Shown here: piece by piece, positions 38,667 to 47,705 of the stretch
Layout of the letters: each line of letters begins with the position of its first letter
Position numbering within the stretch: position 1 is the stretch's first letter
NCBI GenBank assembly: GCA_901420285.1
Contig: CABDVE010000001.1
Span: 930,001 to 994,000, forward strand
Length of the DNA: 64,000 bases
Source of the DNA: Stutzerimonas stutzeri
GTDB lineage: Bacteria; Pseudomonadota; Gammaproteobacteria; Enterobacterales; Pasteurellaceae
Direction: 5' to 3'
The notes under the pieces: model-generated
Database searches by the model: none
Told to the model about the DNA's origin: nothing
What the model saw: the letters and a program-made list of their open reading frames with translations, nothing else
Program-made: the position numbers and the translations under genes

Positions 38667-40136
38667 ATGAGATTAGAAGAAATTACAGAATCTGGCAGAT
38701 TTAGATTTATAACTAAAGATGGTCTATCTTCAGATTTCTTTGGTCAGCTAGAGATTCTTGATGGAGGAAAAGGAAAAATTATTCTTTCTATGGTTAATCC
38801 CTCCTTATTGCCTTGCAACTTAGGAGAACAATTTAATCTGATTGGAAATCTTCATATAAATAATAATTGTATTTTTACTGATTGTTTTATTGTTTCACAG
38901 CCTGGATTTGGTTATGGCGATGTGAGCATAGTTTTTAATTACTCTTTATTAAAATTAGACGATGATATTTTTGATAATGAGATAAAAGCCTTACAGAGTG
39001 GAAAGGATATAGCAATTAATGGAATTCATTTTGGTATTGATAATCTTGATTTATGGGTAATCACTAACGATATTTTTAACATAGAACGATGTCGAGAAAG
39101 TAATAAAGTTTCTATAATTTGTAATATGCGGGATGATATTATTTTATATCAAGACGATATTGTAATTATCTCAGTTGTATTTTCTTATAGTTGGACAGGT
39201 TGGCCTGTGATTGTAAATGCTAAAGTATCGGAATCTCCTTATATAGAAATAAATAAAAAAGCAGGCATATTTAGCATAGATGAGTTATGGAGCTATTTGC
39301 ACAAGTTTTTATCATTAATGACACTCTTATTGGGTAAACAAACATGTATTAATTCAATGAATGCAATACATGTTAATAAGGAAAAACGTAGTTATTCTCG
39401 TTTTATTTTTCAAGGAGATTTTCTGTTAAAAGAGCAGGTTTCTTTAAGTTGGCATGATATTAATTTTAGTCTAAATGATGTAATTAAACTAAATGAAGAA
39501 GTTAAATTTTTCTCAAATTGGATGACTAGATTTGAGAAAATTGCTCCTAGTATTGAGTTATATGAAACTTATAAAATAATTAATAGTAAATATTCTGAAA
39601 TTAATTTTTTATGGATGGCTCAAAGCGTAGAAGCGTTACATAGACGAATAAATGATCGTAAGGAACATCCAGTGGTTTATTATGAGACGATGTGTAATGA
39701 GCTAAGGGCGTGTTGTCCTAAAGAGTATCTCACTTGGTTAGAACCAAGACTAAAGTATGGTAATGAAATAAGTTTTAAAGCGAGATTAACTGACTTGCTG
39801 GATGATACAAGGAATATATTAAATAATCACTCATACGATTATCACTCGATAAAACTTGATTTTTCGGATAAAAAATTTGGAAAGTTTGTTAGTGATATAG
39901 TTCGGTATCGAAATTATTATACTCATTATGATCCATCAATGAAAAATACAAACATAGATAGGGCGAAGAAATTAATCGCATTAAGCTCATTATTAGAACT
40001 GATATTATTAATTCAAGTTTTAAAATTTATTGGTTTAACAGATAAACACTTTTGCATCATGCTTTTAAAGTGGCATAACAAAATGGGAAAACTATTAAGA
40101 AATACTAAATTTTTATTGAAAAATTATTATAAATGA
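38667..40136 (+). CDS. ApeA-like HEPN-domain protein, probable anti-phage defence
   Basis: A 489-residue protein, markedly AT-rich compared with its neighbours. The N-terminal half (about residues 8-270) resembles the ApeA N-terminal domain: beta-rich, opening SGRFRFITKDG, with repeated short turns around LEILDGGKGKIILS and FTDCFI. The C-terminal half is an ApeA-type HEPN fold containing RNYYTH at residues 415-420, the Rx4H active-site motif of HEPN ribonucleases, and an upstream segment WMAQSVEALHRR. ApeA was described as a single-gene phage defence. Family is assigned by pattern, function by inference. It starts 7 bp after hrpA. Confidence 0.75.
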   Translation: MRLEEITESGRFRFITKDGLSSDFFGQLEILDGGKGKIILSMVNPSLLPCNLGEQFNLIGNLHINNNCIFTDCFIVSQPGFGYGDVSIVFNYSLLKLDDDIFDNEIKALQSGKDIAINGIHFGIDNLDLWVITNDIFNIERCRESNKVSIICNMRDDIILYQDDIVIISVVFSYSWTGWPVIVNAKVSESPYIEINKKAGIFSIDELWSYLHKFLSLMTLLLGKQTCINSMNAIHVNKEKRSYSRFIFQGDFLLKEQVSLSWHDINFSLNDVIKLNEEVKFFSNWMTRFEKIAPSIELYETYKIINSKYSEINFLWMAQSVEALHRRINDRKEHPVVYYETMCNELRACCPKEYLTWLEPRLKYGNEISFKARLTDLLDDTRNILNNHSYDYHSIKLDFSDKKFGKFVSDIVRYRNYYTHYDPSMKNTNIDRAKKLIALSSLLELILLIQVLKFIGLTDKHFCIMLLKWHNKMGKLLRNTKFLLKNYYK

Positions 40137-40781
40137 TTTCTAGATACTACACGTTTCCTTATAATAATGAGCCCCTATGATAGTGCAAGCCCACACAAGA
40201 TAGCGCAAGCGTCCACGCTTGTGCTTATGTGATCCAAGCGAGGATGCTTGAACCATCGTTTCGTTTTTAAAAGTGCGGTCATTTTTAAAAACGGTTTTGA
40301 ACCTCAAAAACACATGTAAAATTGAGAGTCTTTTAATTAAAGAGATTGTTTCAATTTGTGGCGGAAACCCAAGCGGTGTTAACCGTCTTTGGGCTCCAAG
40401 TTAAGGTTTCGAATAGCTGTTGTTTGGAGACGCGTGCCAGTGTGAGTAATAATCAAAGTGCGGTTTTTTCCAACTTTTCCAACTTCAAAATATTCAGAAA
40501 GCAAGCGTATTTATTTAATTTAATTCGAACAATTGGACGCCGCATTGTTGCGTTGAACGTATTGGTAGTACTTCGTAGTCTTTACCGGCTTCCGCTTTGG
40601 AAATAATGCGATTGATAGCGTTGATATGCATTTTTTCATTTTATTTTCTCCGTTTATTTTTAGATTAATTTTAATAAATTATGAGTTTTTTTATTATTGA
40701 GCGAGTTTTTTGTTTTTATACTCCTGGCTATATTCGTTGCCAACCATCGGCGAGTAGTCGCGTTCTCAATGCGGTGCTAAT
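40137..40781. other. Gene-free 645-bp interval with hairpins and decayed coding traces
   Basis: This stretch begins with the hairpin element at 40186-40230, followed by a second small inverted repeat (CAAGCG...TGCTTG). Two uptake signals lie at 40271 and 40456. On the minus strand near 40648, ACGGAG precedes an ATG with a short signal-like start (MKKCISTLSIALF). After a frame change it reads KAEAGKDYEVLPIRSTQQ, which recalls the N-terminus of a DsbA-type thiol oxidoreductase; it then ends. This is at most a relic. A CAATGCGGTGCT word (40767) lies just past the letB stop. Confidence 0.5.
40203..40224. repeat. Hairpin element GCGCAAGCGT/ACGCTTGTGC
   Basis: Ten-base arms with one mismatch surround a CC loop. 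A degraded copy of the left half (TAGTGCAAGC) precedes it. It is related in layout to the insertion inside hrpA. Confidence 0.7.
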
Positions 40782-43460
40782 TTAAGGGGGCACCGGTAGG
40801 GCACCCGAATTCCATGTCGGAGCCTCGTTTGGACGTTTGGTTTGTAGCAAGAAACGTTGATTTTCCGAAGCTTGTTGTTGAACCGTTGTGCCTGATGGGG
40901 TGGAGAAGGAAATACCGCCTTTCAATAATTGCTGTACGCTGCCGGTGTTAAATTCGGCGCCCTTCCAGCCTAAACTAAAGTTATAGCCTGATGAAATCCA
41001 AAATTCGGAGTTTTTACGCACTAAATGCCGGTATTTCGGAATAATTGCAATATGAATCAATACCCGATCGCCAAGGGTGTTGAGTGCTAATTTGAGCACC
41101 GCACCCACTTCAATTCCGCGGTAAAACACCGGTGAGCCTTCGGTTAAATTTAAGGCATCGTTAGTTTCCAAAATAAATGGCACGCCGTTAGTGAATTTGT
41201 TACGGCTTGGGGTTGTTTGCGCTAAATCAAATCGAGTGCTGGCTTTGCCATTGCCGATTTCCACATCAATGTAAGGTTGTAACAGGCTATCCAAGTTTTC
41301 GATTCCACCTGCCGAAATTTGCGGCGAAATGATCTTAAATAGCGAGCCCTCTTTGGCAATCATGCTCATATAATTCGGATTAACTAATGCTTTGGCTATA
41401 ATTTTTTTCGATTTGGCATCCAGTGTTACGCTTTCGATTTCTCCAACGGATAAGCCTAAATAACGCAAGCTCATGCCTTTGGTTAAGTTCGTCGCATCAT
41501 CGGCGAATAAAGTGATAATTTGTCCAGCCGATTTGGCGCGCAATTCGTTCGGATAAAGGGTTTTATTTTGGCCTGAACCGGAGTTATCAAAGCTAATCGC
41601 CCCTTTTAACGAACGCGCAATCGGTGTCGACTGAATGCTGATGCCTTTGGGCGTAATGTCGATTTGTGCGGCGCTTTCTATCCAGAACAAGCTTTTATCC
41701 GTGAGTAAATGTTTGTAGCGTGGATAAATATAGACATCCACATCAAAGTGGTCGGTTTGTGGTGTGATATTAATGATTTTACCCACTTCATATTGACGAT
41801 AAAGTACTAAAGAGTCTTTGCTGATACTTGGTAAGTTTGAGGTTTTCAAGGTGATGCTAGGTTCAACTAAATTCCCTGTAATGCCAGATTCCGCATTTTG
41901 GGCGTCTTTATAAAGCGGATAGGTTTTTAGTGCATCGCCCAGCCCTTTTTTAGCGATAATGCGAATGCCGCCTTGCAGCCATTTTTCCGGATTCGCCGCA
42001 TTAAAGCGAATGCCGTCGATGCCAAAGTTTACGTCGAAATTCGATGCGGCGATAAACAGTGTATTTGGATTGATTAAATTGCGATAGGCGGCGGCAATGG
42101 CGATTTCGTATTCTACGCCATTGACATCAATATTTTGTTTTACAATTTCACCGATAGGAATATTGTTGTAATACACATTTTGTCCTTCGGCGATTCCGTA
42201 GCTTTCCGGTGCGGTGAGCTTAATTACGAGGGTATTTGGTGCTTTCAGCAGTAATTCATTTTCTTTAATTACATCAAATTGCAAATTTTCTTCGCCGTCG
42301 CCGGGGATAATTTCAAAATAGTCGCCACGGAAAAAGCGTTGCGGCTCGGTCAAATCAGCTAAATTCGGTTTTTTATTACGTAATACAATATGTGAACCGG
42401 TTTTTAATAAACTGGCTTGGTTGGGATCAATCAATAATCTACCTTTTAGAATTTTTTCATTGTTTTCAACAGTACTTAGCGCAGAAAGCACGCCGATTTT
42501 GTGTTCTTGATAATAGACATCGCTACGTCCCGCTTCTAAACCGGCAACGGTCGGAATATTCACGTCCACTTCAATACCGCGTTTTGCCGCTTGCAGATTG
42601 GCATAAAGGGTGTAGTAGTCATTCTCCACCGCATTGGGGCTATCGGTTGGTGAGTCGAAAGAAACTGCACCTTGTACGATGGCATTTACGCTTTCCATAT
42701 TAAAGTTTAAACCCGCCTGCGTGATGCTGGCGTTCACACCGCTGATATTCCAAAAGCGCGAATCTTTTTTTACAAAGCGAGCGTATTCTTTGTCGATGAC
42801 GACGTCGATTTCCACCTTATTATTTTCATTAAAACGATAATCGTAAATTTTTCCCACCGGCAGTTTTTTAAAGTACACGGAAGCGCCGAGAGAGATGGAG
42901 CCTAAATCGTCGGATGTTAAATGAATCAGTAAATCACCCGGTGAGACTTGGGTAATAGGACCTTTTTCTTGCGCAATAAATTCATCGGCGCTGTTGCCGT
43001 CGCCCGGTTGTAGCGTGATGTAATTACCTGAAACTAACGAATCAAGGCCGGAAATGCCCGCGAGGGAAACACTTGGTTCGACTACCCAAAATCTTGTGTT
43101 TTGGCGCAATACGCCGGTGGCTTCCGGATAAATATTCGCGACGACTTCTACTTTTTGCATATTATCAGTGAAGTTTACTTTTTTCACCACGCCGATTTGC
43201 AAGCCTTGATAGCGAATCGGCGTTTTATCCGCTACTAAGCCGGAACCGTTACTAAACGTAATTTTGATACTTTTACCTTGTTCTTTCACAATTTGAAAAA
43301 ACAAAATCGCGCCGATACAGAGGGCAATAAAAGGCAACAGCCAAAATGGCGAAACCTTGCGATTTTTACGCAAAATACTTTGAATGCGGTTGTGTTGCGA
43401 GTCAATGCTTGGGGCATGTTTGATCGAATGTTCATTATTCGGTTGTTGTTTTCCGGTCAT
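40782..43460 (-). CDS. letB: LetB (YebT), multi-MCE-domain lipid transport tunnel
   Basis: An 892-residue protein with one N-terminal membrane helix (about residues 38-60) followed by tandem MCE domains. Recognisable domain openings such as GSGLVADKTPIRYQG, GLEAGRSDVYYQ, YGIAEGQNVYYN, NLTKGMSLRYLG and NLTEGSPVFYRG recur at roughly 110-120-residue steps. This gives about seven domains, as in E. coli LetB; PqiB has only three. LetB rings stack to bridge the inner and outer membranes for lipid movement. The ATG at 43460 (GGA upstream) overlaps letA by 26 bp. Confidence 0.9.
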   Translation of the reverse strand: MTGKQQPNNEHSIKHAPSIDSQHNRIQSILRKNRKVSPFWLLPFIALCIGAILFFQIVKEQGKSIKITFSNGSGLVADKTPIRYQGLQIGVVKKVNFTDNMQKVEVVANIYPEATGVLRQNTRFWVVEPSVSLAGISGLDSLVSGNYITLQPGDGNSADEFIAQEKGPITQVSPGDLLIHLTSDDLGSISLGASVYFKKLPVGKIYDYRFNENNKVEIDVVIDKEYARFVKKDSRFWNISGVNASITQAGLNFNMESVNAIVQGAVSFDSPTDSPNAVENDYYTLYANLQAAKRGIEVDVNIPTVAGLEAGRSDVYYQEHKIGVLSALSTVENNEKILKGRLLIDPNQASLLKTGSHIVLRNKKPNLADLTEPQRFFRGDYFEIIPGDGEENLQFDVIKENELLLKAPNTLVIKLTAPESYGIAEGQNVYYNNIPIGEIVKQNIDVNGVEYEIAIAAAYRNLINPNTLFIAASNFDVNFGIDGIRFNAANPEKWLQGGIRIIAKKGLGDALKTYPLYKDAQNAESGITGNLVEPSITLKTSNLPSISKDSLVLYRQYEVGKIINITPQTDHFDVDVYIYPRYKHLLTDKSLFWIESAAQIDITPKGISIQSTPIARSLKGAISFDNSGSGQNKTLYPNELRAKSAGQIITLFADDATNLTKGMSLRYLGLSVGEIESVTLDAKSKKIIAKALVNPNYMSMIAKEGSLFKIISPQISAGGIENLDSLLQPYIDVEIGNGKASTRFDLAQTTPSRNKFTNGVPFILETNDALNLTEGSPVFYRGIEVGAVLKLALNTLGDRVLIHIAIIPKYRHLVRKNSEFWISSGYNFSLGWKGAEFNTGSVQQLLKGGISFSTPSGTTVQQQASENQRFLLQTKRPNEAPTWNSGALPVPP

Positions 43461-44691
43461 AAATTTTCCAAATAAGTCTGCTATCAAATTGAGCGGTTGA
43501 GATCATAGTAAGGAATACGGCAGCACCGAAATAAAAGGCAGCGGGGCCGACGGTAAAGTTAATAATTTGTCCACGGGTGACTAACGACATCATCAGTGCA
43601 AGCACAAATAAGTCAAGCATTGACCAACGTCCGACAAAATGCACGATATGCAATAAGCGCATTTGCCATTTTATCGAATGTCGCCATTTAAAATGCACGC
43701 TGGCAAGCAAATACAGCATGATGAAAATTTTACTAATCGGTACGAAAATACTGGCGAAGAATACGACAAAGGCGACAAAATAGCTTTTCATTTCAATAAA
43801 GGAAATTACGCCTGAGATGAGCGTATCTTCAGATAACGTACCGGTTAAATATACCCCGGAAATCGGTAATAAATTTGCCGGGAAAAGCATTATAATGCCG
43901 GCGATTAAGGCAGCCCAAGTACGTTGAAGTTTAATGGCATCGGATGTATCAAGGTATGAAACGCAGCGCGGGCAAATTGAATGTCCGTGTTCGTGTTTAG
44001 TTTTTTGTTCCGCAAAAGTGTAGTTGCATGCGGTACAAAGCCGAACTTTATCATTAGTGTCAATTTGTTGTTTTTCGGGATAAAAATCATTCCACAATTC
44101 ATTTAAATTCAGTTTAATAAAAAGTAGCGTAGTTAAAAGTGCGGTAAAAACGAAGGCGATTAAGTAAATATTAATCTCCAGTGTCGCATATTCGCGTACT
44201 TTGAACATGGATACGCCCAAGGCGACAAGATAGACGTCAAACATTACCCAAGGTTTAATGTAGCTTAAAAAGAGCAATACATTGCGCGGACGGATCCCAA
44301 GCAATTTAGAAAACCACAGCATCAATACCAAAATTGCGAAAGAGGTAGGCATCAATACCGCGCAAATAAAAATTAAAAAGCCGGTATAAGTGTAGCCGGC
44401 GGTCGCGATTTGCCAAATACCTTTCCAGACGGAAGCATCAATTTTCGTGCCGAGTAAATCGATACTTAGTAAAGGAAATCCTAATGCAAAGGGCATTAGG
44501 ATTAAAATAGAGAGCGCAATCATTGCGCAACGATGTAGTGACCAACGGTTTGTGGTAGTTAAAATATGATGGCAACGCGGACATTCGGCGTGTTTATCCG
44601 GCGGCAAAGGGAAAACAACAGAGACGACCGCATCGCATTCGCCACAACGGGCAATTTTATAGCGCGCTCGGGTAAAATCGGGAGTGGTCAT
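43435..44691 (-). CDS. letA: LetA (YebS), PqiA-family inner-membrane partner of LetB
   Basis: A 418-residue membrane protein built of two homologous halves. Each has a CxxC-x(n)-CxxC zinc-ribbon followed by four helices: CGECDAVV/CPRCHHIL near residues 16-40 and CTACNYTF/CPRCVSYL near residues 215-245. PqiA-family proteins supply lipids to MCE tunnels. The gene precedes and overlaps letB. It is divergent from proQ, as the yebST genes are placed near proQ-prc in E. coli. Confidence 0.9.
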   Translation of the reverse strand: MTTPDFTRARYKIARCGECDAVVSVVFPLPPDKHAECPRCHHILTTTNRWSLHRCAMIALSILILMPFALGFPLLSIDLLGTKIDASVWKGIWQIATAGYTYTGFLIFICAVLMPTSFAILVLMLWFSKLLGIRPRNVLLFLSYIKPWVMFDVYLVALGVSMFKVREYATLEINIYLIAFVFTALLTTLLFIKLNLNELWNDFYPEKQQIDTNDKVRLCTACNYTFAEQKTKHEHGHSICPRCVSYLDTSDAIKLQRTWAALIAGIIMLFPANLLPISGVYLTGTLSEDTLISGVISFIEMKSYFVAFVVFFASIFVPISKIFIMLYLLASVHFKWRHSIKWQMRLLHIVHFVGRWSMLDLFVLALMMSLVTRGQIINFTVGPAAFYFGAAVFLTMISTAQFDSRLIWKIYDRKTTTE

Positions 44692-44833
44692 ATGTTATCA
44701 TCTCTAAAAGCTCGGTCAGCAAAGTCGCGCATTTTAGCGCGATTCCCCTCCTTTTGTGAAGCTCAAATGAATGAACGTTTACTGGAATTGAATGGCGAGC
44801 GAATTCAGTTAGCCGGCAAGGGCGCTTGAAGCA

Positions 44834-44863
44834 TTGTCAAGCCTTATCAAAGTGCGATACACT
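44834..44863 (+). promoter_or_regulatory. Probable proQ promoter
   Basis: TTGTCA (44834-44839) lies 18 bp before TACACT (44858-44863). The proQ ATG is 34 bp further on. The rest of the 205-bp letA-proQ gap shows nothing convincing. Confidence 0.45.
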
Positions 44864-44896
44864 ATGCAGGTTTTATTTTCAATCCTAGGACAAAAA

Positions 44897-45535
44897 ATGA
44901 CAGATTCCCAACTTGATGTTCAACTTACAGAAACGTCATCAGATATTCAAAAATTGACAAGCAATAAGGAAATTATTGCTTATTTAGCAGAAAAATTTCC
45001 TCTTTGCTTTATCTTAGAAGGCGAGGCAAAACCGTTAAAAATCGGTTTATTCCAAGATTTGGCCGAAGCATTACAAGATGACGAGCGCGTGAGCAAAACC
45101 CAATTGCGTCATGCGCTTCGTCAATATACGTCGAATTGGCGTTATCTACACGGTTGCCGTGAAGGCGCGGTACGCGTGGATTTATACGGCGAAGCGGCAG
45201 GTGTAATCGAAGCGGAACATGCAACGCATGCAGCAGAGCAACTTGCGGAAGCTAAAGCGAAATTTGCCGAAAAACGTAAAGCAGAACTTGCGGCTAAAAA
45301 AGCACAACAAAAACGTCCGGCGCGTAAAGCGAATCAACAGAAATCCCCACGTAAGCCCAAAGTTGAGTTGAATGCGGTCGACTTTGCCGAGCTCACTGAA
45401 GGTTCAAAAGTGCGGGTAAAAGTGGGGGAATATGCGAAAAATGCAACCGTAGTAGAAGTGTTGAAAGATTCGGCGCGTATTCAACTTGAAAACGGTTTAG
45501 TAATGAATGTAACGGCAGATCGTTTATTCGCATAG
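44897..45535 (+). CDS. proQ: ProQ, RNA-binding chaperone
   Basis: A 212-residue protein. An N-terminal FinO/ProQ domain (about residues 15-125, LAEKFPLCFILEGEAKPLKIGLFQDL) binds structured RNA. A basic, low-complexity linker of Ala/Lys/Gln/Arg follows, then a small C-terminal SH3-like domain (EGSKVRVKVGEYAKNATVVEV). ProQ is a global sRNA-binding protein in gamma-proteobacteria. The ATG at 44897 has AGGA upstream; the frame is open 21 codons earlier but overlaps the promoter. prc follows after 30 bp, the E. coli order. Confidence 0.94.
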   Translation: MTDSQLDVQLTETSSDIQKLTSNKEIIAYLAEKFPLCFILEGEAKPLKIGLFQDLAEALQDDERVSKTQLRHALRQYTSNWRYLHGCREGAVRVDLYGEAAGVIEAEHATHAAEQLAEAKAKFAEKRKAELAAKKAQQKRPARKANQQKSPRKPKVELNAVDFAELTEGSKVRVKVGEYAKNATVVEVLKDSARIQLENGLVMNVTADRLFA

Positions 45536-45565
45536 TATTGATATTTTCTTATCGGGAAAGGTTAA

Positions 45566-47641
45566 ATGAAATTGATAATAACCAAAAGTATTTTAGCAAC
45601 GGCAATTTTTAGTATGTTGTTTTTTCAGTCCGGTACGACGTTTGCCGTTACGCCGAAGTTGAAGTTAAGCGATATTGGTATTCCTTCCGCAACGGAAGAA
45701 CATAAGTTGGCAACTAAGCGAGCGACGACGCGCTTAACGCAGTCCCACTATCGTAAATTTCAACTAGACGATGCTTTTTCCGAAAAGATTTTTGATCGTT
45801 ATATTAATAGCTTAGATTATAGCCGTAATACGTTTTTACAATCCGATGTTGATGAGCTTCGTCAGAAATTCGGTGCAAAACTAGATGATCAATTAAATGA
45901 AGGCGATCTTTCCGCTGCCTTTACAATGTATGATTTAATGATGAAGCGTCGTTATGAGCGTTATGTTTATGCACTTTCTTTATTAGACAAAGAGCCGAAT
46001 TTAAACGGTAAAGATCAAATTGAAATTGATCGCGAAAAAGCTGCGTTCCCAAAAACTGAGGAAGAAGCGGACCGTCTTTGGCAAGAACGCGTAAAAAACG
46101 ATGTTATTAATTTGAAGTTGAAAGATAAAAAATGGCCTGAGATTAAAGAGAAACTGATTAAACGTTATAACTTAGCCATTCGTCGTTTAACCCAAACTAA
46201 AGCGGATGATATCGTTCAAGCTTATCTGAATGCGTTTGCCCGTGAAATTGATCCGCATACCAGTTATCTGGCGCCACGTACCGCTAAAAGTTTTAACGAA
46301 AGTATGAACCTTTCTTTAGAAGGTATTGGTGCGACATTGCAATCAGAAGACGATGAAACTAGCATCAAATCTCTTGTGCCGGGTGCGCCGGCCGAGCGTA
46401 GTAAAAAACTACAAGCTGGCGATAAAATTATCGGTGTGGGACAGGAGAAAGGCGAAATCGAAGACGTGATAGGCTGGCGTTTGGAAGATATCGTTGACAA
46501 AATCAAAGGCAAGAAAGGTACCAAAGTGCGTTTGGAGATTGAGCCGGCGAAGGGTGGAAAATCACGTATCGTAACTTTAGTGCGCGATAAAGTTCGTATT
46601 GAAGATCAAGCAGCAAAACTGACCATCGAAAAAGTGGATAGCGAAAATATCGGTGTGATTAAAATTCCAAGTTTTTATATCGGTTTGACGGATGACGTAA
46701 AAAAATTGTTGGTGCAAGCGGAAAAAAAACATATTAATGCCTTAATTATTGATTTACGCGAAAATGGCGGCGGAGCATTGACCGAGGCTGTGGCATTGAG
46801 TGGTTTATTTATTACTGATGGTCCTGTAGTTCAAGTGCGCGATGCTTATCAACGTATTCGCGTACACGAAGACGATGACCGCACAGAACAATATAAAGGG
46901 CCATTACTCGTTATGATTAACCGTTTCAGCGCATCGGCGTCAGAAATTTTTGCGGCAGCCATGCAAGATTATAATCGCGCAATCATTGTTGGGCAGAACA
47001 CCTTTGGTAAGGGAACCGTGCAACAAAGTCGTTCCTTGAATTTTGTGTACGATTTGGATCAAACTCCATTGGGAGTATTGCAGTACACTATACAAAAATT
47101 CTACCGCATTAACGGTGGTTCGACGCAGTTAAAAGGCGTCGCTGCAGATATTGATTTCCCGGCTATTATTGATGCAAAAGAAAATGGAGAAGAAAAAGAA
47201 GATAATGCGTTGCCTTGGGATAAAATTCCAGCGGCAACTTATTTCGAAGTCGGTAATGCGCGTCAATATGTATCCGAGCTCAATAAAAATCATCAAGCTC
47301 GCATGGCAAAAGATCCGGAATTTATTGCGTTAGGTGAAGAATTAAAAATCCGCGATGAACGGCGTGATCGCAAGTTTATGTCGTTGAATTATCAAGAACG
47401 CAAAGCGGAAAATGATCAAGACGAGGCGAGACGTCTAAAAGATATTAATGATCGTTTTAAACGTGAAGGCAAGAAACCGTTAAAAAATATTGATGCGTTG
47501 CCGAAAGATTACGAAGCACCGGATTTTTATTTAAAAGAAGCGGAAAAGATGGCGGCGGACTTGGTGAAATTAAGCGGAAAAACACAAAAAGCGGATACTC
47601 AAGCTCAACAAGACCTGAGCAAAGCGGAAGCTAAGAAATAA
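45566..47641 (+). CDS. prc: Tail-specific (carboxy-terminal processing) protease Prc
   Basis: A 691-residue periplasmic serine protease with a signal peptide (hydrophobic residues 8-27). An N-terminal domain is followed by a PDZ domain (about 235-330, SLEGIGATLQSED) and the S41 catalytic core: RENGGGALTEAV, then Ser in NRFSASASEIFAAAM and Lys in GQNTFGKGTVQQ, the Ser-Lys dyad. A DUF3340 C-terminal region is highly charged. In E. coli Prc trims FtsI and, with NlpI, degrades MepS. Nearby ldtD and mepK make this a murein-remodelling cluster. Confidence 0.95.
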   Translation: MKLIITKSILATAIFSMLFFQSGTTFAVTPKLKLSDIGIPSATEEHKLATKRATTRLTQSHYRKFQLDDAFSEKIFDRYINSLDYSRNTFLQSDVDELRQKFGAKLDDQLNEGDLSAAFTMYDLMMKRRYERYVYALSLLDKEPNLNGKDQIEIDREKAAFPKTEEEADRLWQERVKNDVINLKLKDKKWPEIKEKLIKRYNLAIRRLTQTKADDIVQAYLNAFAREIDPHTSYLAPRTAKSFNESMNLSLEGIGATLQSEDDETSIKSLVPGAPAERSKKLQAGDKIIGVGQEKGEIEDVIGWRLEDIVDKIKGKKGTKVRLEIEPAKGGKSRIVTLVRDKVRIEDQAAKLTIEKVDSENIGVIKIPSFYIGLTDDVKKLLVQAEKKHINALIIDLRENGGGALTEAVALSGLFITDGPVVQVRDAYQRIRVHEDDDRTEQYKGPLLVMINRFSASASEIFAAAMQDYNRAIIVGQNTFGKGTVQQSRSLNFVYDLDQTPLGVLQYTIQKFYRINGGSTQLKGVAADIDFPAIIDAKENGEEKEDNALPWDKIPAATYFEVGNARQYVSELNKNHQARMAKDPEFIALGEELKIRDERRDRKFMSLNYQERKAENDQDEARRLKDINDRFKREGKKPLKNIDALPKDYEAPDFYLKEAEKMAADLVKLSGKTQKADTQAQQDLSKAEAKK

Positions 47642-47650
47642 TAAATTTTG

Positions 47651-47676
47651 ACCGCGCTTTTAAAAGGGCGGTTATT
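47651..47676 (+). terminator. Probable terminator after prc
   Basis: ACCGCGCTTT pairs with AAAGGGCGGT with one mismatch and is followed by TATTTTATTTTAT. It resembles a degenerate inverted uptake-signal pair, 9 bp after the prc stop. Confidence 0.5.
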
Positions 47677-47705
47677 TTATTTTATCGCGCTTCGAAGGAA
47701 TGTTT

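Noticed and set aside
40782-44691. pqiAB
   Set aside because: PqiB has three MCE domains and about 550 residues; this protein has about seven domains and 892 residues, and it lies beside proQ-prc like letAB.
44566-44829. 87-codon frame on the plus strand opposite the letA start
   Set aside because: It is mostly antisense to letA and has no ribosome-binding site. Only the last 20 codons lie outside letA.
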